From UBA11740 sp035635855 (GTDB taxonomy: Bacteria; Acidobacteriota; Blastocatellia; Pyrinomonadales; Pyrinomonadaceae), in the NCBI GenBank assembly GCA_035635855.1, contig DASQAF010000009.1, forward strand, positions 620,001 through 684,000: a stretch of 64,000 nt of DNA, in the 5' to 3' direction. Under the pieces are notes generated by a model, which saw nothing but the letters and a program-made list of their open reading frames with translations, made no database searches and was not told the DNA's origin. Shown in pieces: positions 19,019 to 28,175 of this stretch (position 1 is the stretch's first letter; every line of letters begins with the position of its first letter). The translations under genes were made by a program, and so were the position numbers.

Positions 19019-19035
19019 AGAGAACCACAGAGAGT
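19001..19035. repeat. CACAGAG-word repeat fragment at the ispA start
   Basis: The stretch between the xseB stop and the ispA N-terminus is composed of CCACAGAG and TCACAGAG words. The same words (CCACAGAGACACCGAGTCACAGAG) occur within moaDE at about 49794-49818. It supplies the start codon and the first few codons of ispA as annotated. Confidence 0.6.
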
Positions 19036-19302
19036 CTATGAATCATCATCATCGCTGGCACTTAATTCACGGTCCGGATCAAACGGGCGCACCGATGCGC
19101 GGCCCTGATTATCGCGCATGAGGATTTCGATACGACGTTCGGCCTGGCTGAGACGCTCCTGACAATCGCGGGAAAGCTTCACGCCCTGCTCAAACAGCTC
19201 GAGGCTTTTCTCAAGCGTCAACTCTCCCTGCTCTAATTGGCGCACGATGCGCTCGAGTTCTTCCAGCGACGATTCAAAAGTCTTTGGTTTAGTGGTGCTC
19301 AT
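19036..19302 (-). CDS. xseB: Exodeoxyribonuclease VII small subunit
   Basis: 88 aa, the usual size. The conserved core FESSLEELERIVRQLE, then GELTLEKSLELFEQGVKLSRDCQ, is fully present, with an acidic C-terminal tail (DDDDS). Several copies bind each XseA to form the single-strand exonuclease used in mismatch repair and in resisting certain DNA damage. It lies 30 bp downstream of the membrane protein gene and 17 bp before ispA. Confidence 0.94.
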   Translation of the reverse strand: MSTTKPKTFESSLEELERIVRQLEQGELTLEKSLELFEQGVKLSRDCQERLSQAERRIEILMRDNQGRASVRPFDPDRELSASDDDDS

Positions 19303-19332
19303 TAATGACCAAGGCCGTCCCCTCCAGCGCTG

Positions 19333-20040
19333 TTACTTCTGTCCGTTTTTCACCTTCTCTAACCGCTTGCGAATCTCTTCCTGTAACTCCGAGCCCTTGG
19401 CCGGCAAATTCCGTATCACGTCGTCGGAAATTTCCTTTGCCAGCTTGTCGTCCTGCACTGCCGTGATTCGCCAGCGGTCGCCTGCCGGCTGCATTGTAAG
19501 CCGAAGGTGCTCGTCAGAAATATTTACCTGCGCCTGGGCGGTATTATTTTCCTGCTTGATGTCGGCAAAACGGCCAATTACCAGGGCCACCAGGAAAAGC
19601 GGTTTGCCGGCAGCCGGCTCAGTCAGGCGTTGAAGTTCCTTGGCGACCTCGTCGTGTACGGTTTCTTTTAATTTTGGTGTCACCGACGGCAAGGCGGAAT
19701 CAACCTGCGACGACCAGAGCGAATTGAGCACCGAGCCGGCAGTCCGTTCCCGTACCTGAGCCACAAAATCTTCCGTGATTTTTTCTGTGTCGAGAATACT
19801 GTCGACCGTGGTCGTGTCTTTGCGCTGGGAGGCATCCGCCAGCACTGCCAGAGTGTAAGCCGGACTGCTTTGATAATGACGCCACCAGAAATAGCCGGCC
19901 GCGACCACACCGCCGACTATGAGCAACAACACAAAACCGACGATTAGCAACACGCGGCCGATCCTACCGCGTCGCGGACGGGCCGAGCCGCCGGCGTTCG
20001 AATCGAGATTGATGACGATGCGGTTTCGTTTTCTTTTCAT
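19333..20040 (-). CDS. Single-pass membrane protein, DUF2939-like
   Basis: 235 aa with a basic N-terminus (RRGRIGRV), one transmembrane helix at about 28-50 and an extracytoplasmic domain of about 180 residues. The block after the helix (SPAYTLAVLADASQRKD, then VDSILD) resembles DUF2939 proteins, whose function is unknown. The ATG begins 1 bp after the xseA stop (TGAAATG), so translation is coupled. Its insertion between xseA and xseB is unusual because these subunits are normally adjacent. Confidence 0.78.
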   Translation of the reverse strand: MKRKRNRIVINLDSNAGGSARPRRGRIGRVLLIVGFVLLLIVGGVVAAGYFWWRHYQSSPAYTLAVLADASQRKDTTTVDSILDTEKITEDFVAQVRERTAGSVLNSLWSSQVDSALPSVTPKLKETVHDEVAKELQRLTEPAAGKPLFLVALVIGRFADIKQENNTAQAQVNISDEHLRLTMQPAGDRWRITAVQDDKLAKEISDDVIRNLPAKGSELQEEIRKRLEKVKNGQK

Positions 20041-20041
20041 T

Positions 20042-21445
20042 TCACTCGTTCTCTACCGCTTCGACGCGACATTCGAGCGCGCCTTTCCATAAACGCACGC
20101 GCAAAGCGTCGCCGATGGCCGTGGCGCTGGCTTCGCGCACCACTCCTCCTTCGGCATTGTGTGCGATAGCATAGCCACGCTCGAGAACTTTCAACGGTGA
20201 CATCGCATCAAGCGCGGCCGCCGCGACCCCCAATTTTTGCCGCGCCGATTCCAGCCGCATCGCCATGTTCGCGTCGCGTGTCCTGGTCAGCGACGCCAAG
20301 CGGACCTGGGCGGCCGTTACCGCCGAGCGAAGCTGGGCCGGCGACAAGCTGTGAGCCGCAGCTCCCAAACGACGCTGGACGCGCTCCAGGTTACTTATGA
20401 TCGCGGTTTGCAGACGATGCTCGGCGTCGTCCGTTGTCGTCATCGCGTCACGCAACCGCGACATCACCGCATCGAAAGCCGGCGAGAGCGCCAGTTCCTG
20501 CACATCGTTGCGCGCACCGGAGATTCTGAATCGAATCGAACGCGCCAGGTTCGCAGCCAGGGTTTCGAGCAGCGAGCATAACTGAGCCTCGTGCGCCGCG
20601 ACAATCTCAGCGGCGGCCGAGGGCGTGGGCGCGCGCAGATCGGCGACAAAATCCGCGATGGTGAAGTCGGTTTCGTGGCCCACTGCTGATATCACCGGGA
20701 TCGTCGATGAGCGAATTGCGCGCGCCAGGACTTCTTCATTGAAAGTCCAAAGGTCTTCGATCGAGCCGCCGCCACGACCTACGATCATGACATCAATCCC
20801 GGCATCGATCCTTCCTTCGCTCAACGCGCGGGCATGAAAGTCATTGAGGAACTCAATCGCGCGCGCGACCTCCTGTGCTGAGCCCTCACCCTGAACCCGC
20901 GCCGGCACAAACAGCACGTGCACGGTGCGCGTGCGCCGCGAGATTACGTTGAGGATGTCGCGAATTGCGGCGCCGCTCGGCGAAGTGATCACACCGATGC
21001 GCCGGGGAAACATCGGAATCGCGCGCTTGACGGCCTCGGCAAACAAACCTTCAGCAGCCAGGCGTGCTTTCGTTTGTTCAAAAGCCAACTGCAACGCGCC
21101 GGCGCCGACCGGCTCGAGCGTTTCGACGATCAATTGATACTCGCCCTTTGGCTCGTAGACGCTTAGACGGCCGCGCGCGCGCACTTGCAAACCATCTTCG
21201 GGGCGAAACCTGATGCGCTGATTGCTGCTGCGATAACATGCTGAGCGCAGTTGCGCAAACTCGTCCTTCAAAGTGAAGTACCAGTGACCTGAGCTCACTG
21301 CGCGAAAGTTCGAAATCTCGCCCTCGACCCAAACGGTAGCGAAGCTTTTTTCCAGCGTCCCGCGAATTGCGGTCGTCAGTTCCGACACCGACACCGGCCG
21401 CCGTTCAGCTTCGTCAAAAAGCGATGCGAGAAAAGGCTGCGACAT
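20042..21445 (-). CDS. xseA: Exodeoxyribonuclease VII large subunit
   Basis: Catalytic subunit, 467 aa. I use the ATG at 21445, which gives the family N-terminus (SVSELTTAIRGTLE); a TTG at 21496 adds 17 unrelated residues. An OB-fold nucleic-acid domain comes first (VWVEGEISNFR, SGHWYFTLKD), then the catalytic core with ITSPSGAAIRDIL, VIVGRGGGSIEDLW and SAVGHETDFTIADFVADLRAPTPS split over residues about 130-290, then a long coiled coil. Degrades single-stranded DNA from both ends. First gene of the xseA-DUF2939-xseB-ispA operon. Confidence 0.95.
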   Translation of the reverse strand: MSQPFLASLFDEAERRPVSVSELTTAIRGTLEKSFATVWVEGEISNFRAVSSGHWYFTLKDEFAQLRSACYRSSNQRIRFRPEDGLQVRARGRLSVYEPKGEYQLIVETLEPVGAGALQLAFEQTKARLAAEGLFAEAVKRAIPMFPRRIGVITSPSGAAIRDILNVISRRTRTVHVLFVPARVQGEGSAQEVARAIEFLNDFHARALSEGRIDAGIDVMIVGRGGGSIEDLWTFNEEVLARAIRSSTIPVISAVGHETDFTIADFVADLRAPTPSAAAEIVAAHEAQLCSLLETLAANLARSIRFRISGARNDVQELALSPAFDAVMSRLRDAMTTTDDAEHRLQTAIISNLERVQRRLGAAAHSLSPAQLRSAVTAAQVRLASLTRTRDANMAMRLESARQKLGVAAAALDAMSPLKVLERGYAIAHNAEGGVVREASATAIGDALRVRLWKGALECRVEAVENE

Positions 21446-21498
21446 AACAGTTGATTGGTACTGCAGAACGTTCAGTCGGAAACCATCGGCCACCAAGG

Positions 21499-22098
21499 CT
21501 AATTACAGGCCACGCGAGACACACGTTTTGTTGTTACATTTTCGATAGTGCTGATCCTTGGTTGGTATTTTTGTCCGTCAAACTTAAGAATGGTTGTAAA
21601 TAATTCAATAGCCGTATGTCCAATGGCTGCGATGTCCCGATAATCGTTCGTCGAGGTCTTGCGAATGTCTAACCAATCAGTCTGCGTCTTCAATACTAAT
21701 TCATAACCGGGCTCAAGTCTCTGGCCAATTCTCGTAAATATCCAAAACGGTGTGTTATGCGCACCCTGTAAACAGTATTCATCCGCTTGAATAACCAACT
21801 CTGACAGGCCGTCACCATTGATGTCGATGGACGATGCAACAAAGTATCTCGACGGTGCAACGTGGCGGCCGCTTATTTCTTCACATCGCACTATTTCTTC
21901 GCTGTTCTCTTTTAGAAGTTGGTCTAGGACATCTCTAGGAACTTTAACTGGACGCTTGATAGGAGTTTCTGCTCCAAAACCTGTTTGGACTGCGGACTGA
22001 CTTGGCCGTTTATGCTGTGCGGTTGCGGGTTGCGCAAAAATAATGGCACTGATTATTAACAACAGCACCGGTCGCACGCTTGCAGGTGTGGGAAGCAT
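21499..22098 (-). CDS. Exported protein with single FG-GAP/VCBS-like motif
   Basis: 199 aa from the ATG at 22098, which gives a clean signal peptide (MLPTPASVRPVLLLI..., cleavage after ATAQ). The mature part carries DINGDGLSELVIQ, a calcium-loop-like FG-GAP motif, followed by a compact domain with five scattered cysteines. It resembles in layout the exported protein at 40991-41569 (signal peptide, then DFDGDGRADYAAL). Function unknown. It lies 53 bp upstream of xseA on the same strand, but the functions are unrelated. Confidence 0.7.
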   Translation of the reverse strand: MLPTPASVRPVLLLIISAIIFAQPATAQHKRPSQSAVQTGFGAETPIKRPVKVPRDVLDQLLKENSEEIVRCEEISGRHVAPSRYFVASSIDINGDGLSELVIQADEYCLQGAHNTPFWIFTRIGQRLEPGYELVLKTQTDWLDIRKTSTNDYRDIAAIGHTAIELFTTILKFDGQKYQPRISTIENVTTKRVSRVACN

Positions 22099-22153
22099 GG
22101 CGCACACGATACGAATGCCACAATTGAAAGTCAACTGTGCTCTGCAGTGTTCT

Positions 22154-23725
22154 TCAGCTTCGGCGAATGTGTTCGCGCACGCGTTGCACCAGCAGACGTC
22201 GCAGGATTTTGCCGGCCGGGTTTCTGGGAATCTGATCCACGAACTCCACGCGCCGGATTTTTTTGTGAGCGGCCACGCGCTCAGCTACGAAGTCGATAAT
22301 CTCCGCCGGCGTGGCGCTTTTTTTAAGCACGACAAAGGCGATTGGTACCTCGCCGGCTCTTTCATCCGGGCTGGGAATTACCGCAGCATCAGCAATGGCC
22401 GGATGTGAAAGCAACACCGCCTCTAACTCAGCCGGCGCCACCTGCCGGCCCTTATATTTGATCAGCTCCTTCAGGCGATCGACTATGAAGAGCGCGCCAT
22501 CTTCGTCCGCGTAGCCAATGTCGCCGGTGTGCAACCAGCTTTCGCTGTCGATGATCTCAGCGGTGGCCTCAGGTTGTCCCAGGTAACCTTTCATCACCTG
22601 CGGGCCGCTCACACACACTTCACCTTTCTCACCCGGCTCCAGATCGTTCTTGCTTTCCAGGTCGATGATTTTGCAGAGCGTGTTCGGCAAGCAATAGCCG
22701 GTGGAATCGGGCTTGTGCTTCTCAGCATTGCGATAGCTCAGATGCGAAACCGAACTCAGCTCCGTCATGCCGTAGCCATAGCTGATCCGCAGGCCAAGTC
22801 GCTCGCTGCACGAATTGGCGACTTCAGTTGACAGCGGGGCAGCGCCGCAGTGCAGCGCTTCCAGTTTCGATAGATCATAATGGTCAACCAGGGGACTCGC
22901 CGACAGGGCCAGCACGATCGGAGGTACGGCGGGAACCACGTTGACCTGGTATTTCTCCAGCGCGCGTAGAAATGTTTCCAGGTCGAACTGGCGCAGCATG
23001 ACCACGGTTGCGCCTGTGCGCAAAGCCAGATTGATGACGATGTGCAGTCCGTATAAGTGATAGCAGGGCACGACACAGATGATAATGTCCTCGCTGCGCA
23101 GTACGTCCACGGTTTCCATCTGACGAAGCGTGGCCACCAGGTTGTAATGGGTCAGCATCACGCCTTTCGGCAAACCCGTCGTCCCGCTCGAATACGGGAG
23201 CGCGACTAAGTCTGACCGTGGATCGATCTCGACTGACGGCGCCTCGCCTGAATTATCCAGCAGCGTGCGGAACGAAGTGACGCCGTCGACCTCTCCGAGC
23301 ACAAAGACCTCGCGCAGCTCAAGCGCCCGCGCCGTGGCGAGCGCCACATCCGCCAGCTGTGAATCGGTGAGCAGGTATTTCGCGCCGCTGTCCTTGAGTT
23401 GTGTGGTCAACTCCGCCTCGTTGAAGAGTGGCGAAACCATTGTGCACACGCCGCCCAGTTTAGCCACCGCGAGAAAAGCCACCGAGTACTCAGGATAGTT
23501 GAGACAATGAATCGCGAACACGTCGCCCTTTTGAAAGCCACGCGCGGCCAGACCCGCGGCCGTGCGATTCACCAGGTCGGGTAATTCTTCATAGGTCAGG
23601 CTGCGATCCGTGGTAGCGTCGATCAGCGCTGGTTTGCCTGAATAACGCGATGCGTTTTCCAAAATGAAATCGGCAATGGGCACTTCAGGAATGGAAATGT
23701 CAGGGTAAGGACTTTTGAAGATCAT
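22154..23725 (-). CDS. Acyl-CoA ligase, 4-coumarate-CoA ligase-like (AMP-forming)
   Basis: ANL-superfamily enzyme of 523 aa that activates a carboxylic acid as acyl-AMP and transfers it to CoA. The P-loop SSGTTGLPKG is at 179-188. GYGMTELS, the hinge GDIGYADEDGALFIVDRLKELIKYKG (split over residues about 405-430) and the adenylation lysine in NPAGKILRR near residue 505 are present. Closest resemblance is to the 4CL/long-chain fatty-acid group; the substrate is not certain. Stand-alone gene, with a 229-bp gap behind the big kinase gene. Confidence 0.9.
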   Translation of the reverse strand: MIFKSPYPDISIPEVPIADFILENASRYSGKPALIDATTDRSLTYEELPDLVNRTAAGLAARGFQKGDVFAIHCLNYPEYSVAFLAVAKLGGVCTMVSPLFNEAELTTQLKDSGAKYLLTDSQLADVALATARALELREVFVLGEVDGVTSFRTLLDNSGEAPSVEIDPRSDLVALPYSSGTTGLPKGVMLTHYNLVATLRQMETVDVLRSEDIIICVVPCYHLYGLHIVINLALRTGATVVMLRQFDLETFLRALEKYQVNVVPAVPPIVLALSASPLVDHYDLSKLEALHCGAAPLSTEVANSCSERLGLRISYGYGMTELSSVSHLSYRNAEKHKPDSTGYCLPNTLCKIIDLESKNDLEPGEKGEVCVSGPQVMKGYLGQPEATAEIIDSESWLHTGDIGYADEDGALFIVDRLKELIKYKGRQVAPAELEAVLLSHPAIADAAVIPSPDERAGEVPIAFVVLKKSATPAEIIDFVAERVAAHKKIRRVEFVDQIPRNPAGKILRRLLVQRVREHIRRS

Positions 23726-23954
23726 ATGTGAGCGTTGAGCAGCTAGGGATAAAAGAACTCAGGTCATTGTTGATACGGCTCCGCAACAATCATTGATTAT
23801 TTTCAACTGATCGACAAATACTCGAAGCCCCGGCAAGCAACAGGTTCAAGCTTCGATTCCCAGGCCCAAAGGACTGGCCTGCTCCGTATGCTATCACCGG
23901 GTGAAAGCAATCGTTTAGTTTTTTTGGTTACGCGCCGGCTGGCGTGATCGGTTT

Positions 23955-26900
23955 TCAAAAACCGGGGGCCAGCATGTTTGCGAAGGCCGCCGGGTTTTTG
24001 ATCTGCTGCTTACGCATCCAATCTTCCGCAGCGAAGATCAGTTCAGCACCGTGATCGCCACCAATTATCTCGCCTAATCGCAGGCGCGCGGCCGTGGCGT
24101 ATAATTCCATGTTCGCTAGTTCCAACCCTTCGATGGCCTGCGAAATCAGGATCGTGGCTTTTGACTCGTCACCGCGCTTTTTCGCGATCCCAGCCCGCAG
24201 TAGAGCCGCCAGCGGATCTGACCAGGCCATCTTTTCTTTGGCAAGTCTCTGAGCCAGGTCTTCGGTGATTTGCAGGCGTCGTTCTCGTTCACTTCCGTCG
24301 GCGCTAGCCAGGGCCAGACGCGCGCGCAAATGCATGGCTTCGAGCCGCAGTACCTGGAAACGCAGCAGCATAGATTTGACCATAGGCTTAATCTGCGCTT
24401 CGATATGCCTCCAGGCGATTTCGCGATCGCCGGTGTAGAGTTCGAGCTGGGTCAACGCAACCATGGCAGTGTAATGCTGCAAGTGGAAGCCTTCTCGCGG
24501 CCAGGTGGTAAGGGCGGAGATTACCTCCTCGCGCGCGCGATTGGGATCGTCGTCCGCCAACCAGATGGCGTTCATGCGGGTACGCAGATCCGTGGCGGCG
24601 AAAATATTGCCCTGTTCGAGCGCCGCCGAGAGTAGTTGTGGGACGCGCCGCGAAACTTCGGCCATCCTGCCGCGCCACAACAGCGCGCCGAGCATGAAGC
24701 GATAGGTAATAGTCAATTCCCAGGTAACGCCCGTGCATTGATCGCGCAAGACCTCCGCGGCCCGCTCGCAGAATTCGGATGCCTCTTTCCAATGGCCGAT
24801 AAGGTAAGCGCTCAATCCCCTCGCCCAAATAGCCAGTCCGGTCGCGTGCGGATTACCGGCGCGCCGCGCCAGAGCTTCCGTACGATCCGCGAGTTGCAAG
24901 GCACGCTCGCGTGTCGCGCCGCCTTTCGCGGCAGTCTGGCCGACTTCGAAAGCCATCGCTCGCGCCACCCGATAGATCTCGCCGGCGCGCAAGGCCAGCA
25001 GCAGATGGCGGCTTTGAAAGTCTGCACCCCGGATTAGATCGACTACCCCTAACCCGGCGGCGACCGCCCAACAGATATCAATGCGAAGTAAATCGCCCTC
25101 AGGAATGCTGCTGATATCGCGTTCGGTGAATTCCAGTCCCCGCAGGCGAAGCCACAACCGATGAAGAATCAGTGACAGCAGCGCTCGCTTGGGTCCTTTC
25201 GCCAGTTTGAATCCCGCCGACTCCAGCACGACCCGAAAGACTTCCAGTCCCTCATCGATATGGCCTCCGGTCAACAGTTGAGCGCCGGCGCGTTGCTGCA
25301 AGTCGAGCGCTCTGCGCGGGGCACTGACCTTTGCGGCTTCGAGAAATTCTCTGGCAGCTTCGGCCGGACGACCGGCGTTAGCCAGAGAGTTACCGAGTTC
25401 GATCTTAAGATCAACTACATTCTCAGCGTCAGGCATCAACTCAATCGCGCGGCGGTAATAAAGTGCGGCCCGATCGAAAGCCAGGGCGCTGGCAGCTTTG
25501 CGCGCCGCGGCGTGGGCATGAAGCGCCGCGCGGTCTTCTTCACCGGCGCCAAGATAGTCTTCATAGAGCCCTTCGGGATCGTCCAAGCCACGCGCTTCGA
25601 TTGCCTGAGCTAAGCGCCGATGAATCTGACGCCGCTCGTCATCCGAGAGCAACGATACGAAGGTCTCACCGATGCGATCGTGATAAAGCTCAACGCCATA
25701 GCCGGCGCCGCCGCTGCGCACAAACTGCGTGGCCCGCAGAGAACTCAACAGCTTCAGCGGATCGTCGTGCAATCCGGCGGCGTTCACGGCCACGTCCTGA
25801 TTGACGGGTCTCCGGGCGACCGCGAGCGTATCGAGAAATTGCCGCGAGCCCTCAGGCAGCTGACTGATGCGCTCTTCCAACATCGTGGTCAAAGTGATTC
25901 CGGCCGTCGCCGCGCGCTCGCTCATCATTGCGTATTGCGTCAGTTGTTCCAGCAGGAACGGACTGCCCCCAGCTTCGCGCACTATCGATTCAACAAATGG
26001 TTCTACGGAAATTCCGGTCGCAGAAAAAAGTGAACGCGCTAATTCGCGCGCCTCGCCGCCCTGTAAAGGGTCGACGAACAGTTCGCGGCAAGTGTTAGTA
26101 CCTGTCTGTAGTAAGAGCTGTTTGAGAAAAGGCCTGGCATCGATATCTTCCGTGCGAAAACTGCCGATCAGCAGCAACGGTGGCGCATCCGGAGGACGCA
26201 GGAGGTCTTCGAGCAGGAAGATGCTGTCAGCGTCAGCCCACTGCAGATCGTCGATGTAGATCACCAGCGGTTGGCGCCCGGATATTCGGCTCAGCAATTC
26301 ACGCAGGGCCCCAAACGCCTGTCTCCGCAGGGTGAACAAATCGACTGTTTCGGGTCGAGCCGGGCGCGAGTTGAAGATTGCATCAACCTGAAGCATGACG
26401 GGAAACACGCGCGCCAGAGCCAACGAGTTGCGAGGCATCAGGGCTTCGACTCGAGCCTGTCGCAATGACGCCAGCTTCTTGCTCAGATTGTCTACGACTC
26501 CGTCCAGCGCTTTGTAAGGAACAGACTCGCGCTCGTAACAGCGGCCCTGTAAAACCATGGCGTTCGGAGCTTGCTGTTTCAATTGATCGAGAAACGCTCG
26601 CACCAGCGTCGTCTTGCCCATTCCCGAGTTGCCGTGAACATACACTGCCACGGTTTGTCCTTCGCGAGTAGCGCCAAAGGCTTCGTGCAGCGCGCCGAGT
26701 TGCTGCTCGCGTCCGATGAACGCGCCTTCCAGCATTGAGGGCACCACAAAGCGCGGCAAACTTCCGGGGGTGTAGGCCCCCAGGGCCCGCAGTACTTCAC
26801 GGCCGTTCGGCCTTGCTTCGGCCTTACGTCGCAGCAACTTCACGCACAATTCATTAAGGTCTCGCGGCACCTCGCGATTGATCTCGATCGGTTGGATGGG

Positions 26901-27740
26901 ATCGCGGGTTTGCTTACGCGACATGACTTCGAAGAAGCGGCCTTTGAACGGCAGCCGTCCCGTCAACGCCTGATACAAAATCACGCCGACGCTGTACCAG
27001 TCGCTCGCTTTCGAGATGGCCATCTGCGCGCCTTGCTCAGGCGACATGTAATCGGGAGTGCCAGCCAGCAGCGTCTCGTGAAGTTCGGGCTGGATGTCTT
27101 CAACCAATCCGAAATCAAGAATCACCACCCGCCCCTCTTCTGTCACCAGGACGTTCGAAGGCTTGATGTCACGGTGGAGCTTGCCCACCTCGTGCAGGCG
27201 GTTCACTCCTTCAGCCAGCTGGCGCAGCGCCGATCGCAATCGCTCTTCATCCAGCTTATTGAATGAATCGAGGAGCGAGGCCTCGTCGAGGGACGGCATC
27301 TCTCCCGATTTGTATATCAGGTGCGAGCTGTCGAAATCGACAGTCTCGGCTTCCGTATCGGTATTCGCGGCTGGCCGCAGACGGGGACCGAGGAGAGTAT
27401 TGTCCGCGGCATCGGTTAACTCGTCGTTCGCTTCCGGTCGAACGTATTGAATGAAGGTAACGCCGTTGACCAGTTCCATGGTGAAGAACCAGTGCCGGCC
27501 GTCAGACATCAGTTCATACAACGAGGCCAGGTTGGGATGCGATACGTCGGCGAGCGTGCGAAATTCGCGTTTGAAGCGATAGATATGCGCGGCCTCGGCC
27601 CGGGTCAGCGTTTTGAGCGCCACGACCTTGTCCATTTCGCGATCGTGCGCTTCATAGACGACGCCCATGCCGCCGGCGCCCAGTCGCCGGCGCAGGATGA
27701 ACCGCTCGGTACCGATAAATTCTTTGGCGGCCTCAACCAT
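23955..27740 (-). CDS. Ser/Thr protein kinase fused to AAA-type ATPase and TPR region
   Basis: 1261-aa multidomain signalling protein. Kinase domain, residues 10-320: glycine loop GAGGMG (21-26), Lys43, HRD at 188-190, DFG at 208-210 and TPDYMSPEQ. Between the hinge and the HRD motif lies an insertion of about 60 residues, acidic and low in complexity, not found in typical bacterial kinases. An AAA ATPase follows (Walker A HGNSGMGKTT at 368-377, Walker B LVIYIDDLQWAD). The last 600 residues are helical, TPR-like. This layout (kinase, AAA, TPR) is known in Acidobacteriota, myxobacteria and cyanobacteria. No transmembrane helix. Neighbours give no clue to the target. Confidence 0.9.
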   Translation of the reverse strand: MVEAAKEFIGTERFILRRRLGAGGMGVVYEAHDREMDKVVALKTLTRAEAAHIYRFKREFRTLADVSHPNLASLYELMSDGRHWFFTMELVNGVTFIQYVRPEANDELTDAADNTLLGPRLRPAANTDTEAETVDFDSSHLIYKSGEMPSLDEASLLDSFNKLDEERLRSALRQLAEGVNRLHEVGKLHRDIKPSNVLVTEEGRVVILDFGLVEDIQPELHETLLAGTPDYMSPEQGAQMAISKASDWYSVGVILYQALTGRLPFKGRFFEVMSRKQTRDPIQPIEINREVPRDLNELCVKLLRRKAEARPNGREVLRALGAYTPGSLPRFVVPSMLEGAFIGREQQLGALHEAFGATREGQTVAVYVHGNSGMGKTTLVRAFLDQLKQQAPNAMVLQGRCYERESVPYKALDGVVDNLSKKLASLRQARVEALMPRNSLALARVFPVMLQVDAIFNSRPARPETVDLFTLRRQAFGALRELLSRISGRQPLVIYIDDLQWADADSIFLLEDLLRPPDAPPLLLIGSFRTEDIDARPFLKQLLLQTGTNTCRELFVDPLQGGEARELARSLFSATGISVEPFVESIVREAGGSPFLLEQLTQYAMMSERAATAGITLTTMLEERISQLPEGSRQFLDTLAVARRPVNQDVAVNAAGLHDDPLKLLSSLRATQFVRSGGAGYGVELYHDRIGETFVSLLSDDERRQIHRRLAQAIEARGLDDPEGLYEDYLGAGEEDRAALHAHAAARKAASALAFDRAALYYRRAIELMPDAENVVDLKIELGNSLANAGRPAEAAREFLEAAKVSAPRRALDLQQRAGAQLLTGGHIDEGLEVFRVVLESAGFKLAKGPKRALLSLILHRLWLRLRGLEFTERDISSIPEGDLLRIDICWAVAAGLGVVDLIRGADFQSRHLLLALRAGEIYRVARAMAFEVGQTAAKGGATRERALQLADRTEALARRAGNPHATGLAIWARGLSAYLIGHWKEASEFCERAAEVLRDQCTGVTWELTITYRFMLGALLWRGRMAEVSRRVPQLLSAALEQGNIFAATDLRTRMNAIWLADDDPNRAREEVISALTTWPREGFHLQHYTAMVALTQLELYTGDREIAWRHIEAQIKPMVKSMLLRFQVLRLEAMHLRARLALASADGSERERRLQITEDLAQRLAKEKMAWSDPLAALLRAGIAKKRGDESKATILISQAIEGLELANMELYATAARLRLGEIIGGDHGAELIFAAEDWMRKQQIKNPAAFANMLAPGF

Positions 27741-27849
27741 GGAAAACCTTGATCATCCTTACAGGCGGACGTAATTGTGTTGACAGAACCGCAATTGTGC
27801 CTTACATGAATTGCGCAATCAATAATAAAGAGACCGGCGAGGAGCGAAA

Positions 27850-28122
27850 ATGGACTGGCGCGTGCTGCTGACAACTTTCGGAGTGATCTTTTTGGCAGAG
27901 ATGGGCGACAAGACCCAGTTGGCCGCCATGACCATGGCCGCGGAAAAGAAACGGCCGTGGGAAGTTTTTATTGCAGCCTCGCTGGCGCTAACCGCCGTTT
28001 CGGCAATCGGCGTCATCGTCGGCACCGCGTTGGGACAATATCTGCCGCTCGAATGGATTAAGCGGGTGGCGGGCGCTGCTTTTATTGTCATTGGTGTATT
28101 GATTCTGATGGGAAAGTTCTAG
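27850..28122 (+). CDS. GDT1/TMEM165 (UPF0016) family half-transporter
   Basis: 90 aa, one membrane repeat of the GDT1 family, whose members export Mn2+ or Ca2+ with protons. The signature EMGDKTQLA is at 17-25, followed by two more hydrophobic segments. Full-length members carry two copies of the motif; the single-repeat kind must assemble from two chains, and no second half lies beside it. A GAGGAG site precedes the ATG. Divergent from the kinase gene; the VIT-type transporter is 53 bp downstream. Confidence 0.88.
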   Translation: MDWRVLLTTFGVIFLAEMGDKTQLAAMTMAAEKKRPWEVFIAASLALTAVSAIGVIVGTALGQYLPLEWIKRVAGAAFIVIGVLILMGKF

Positions 28123-28127
28123 CGTCA

Positions 28128-28168
28128 GGACATATAGGTCCTGTAGATCCGATACGTCCTATACGGTT
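28128..28168. repeat. Small palindromic repeat between GDT1 and VIT genes
   Basis: The gap holds CAGGAC...GTCCTG and TAGGTCCT/GTCCTA words arranged as nested short inverted repeats. It is short and imperfect compared with the other elements. Confidence 0.4.
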
Positions 28169-28175
28169 CACTCTC

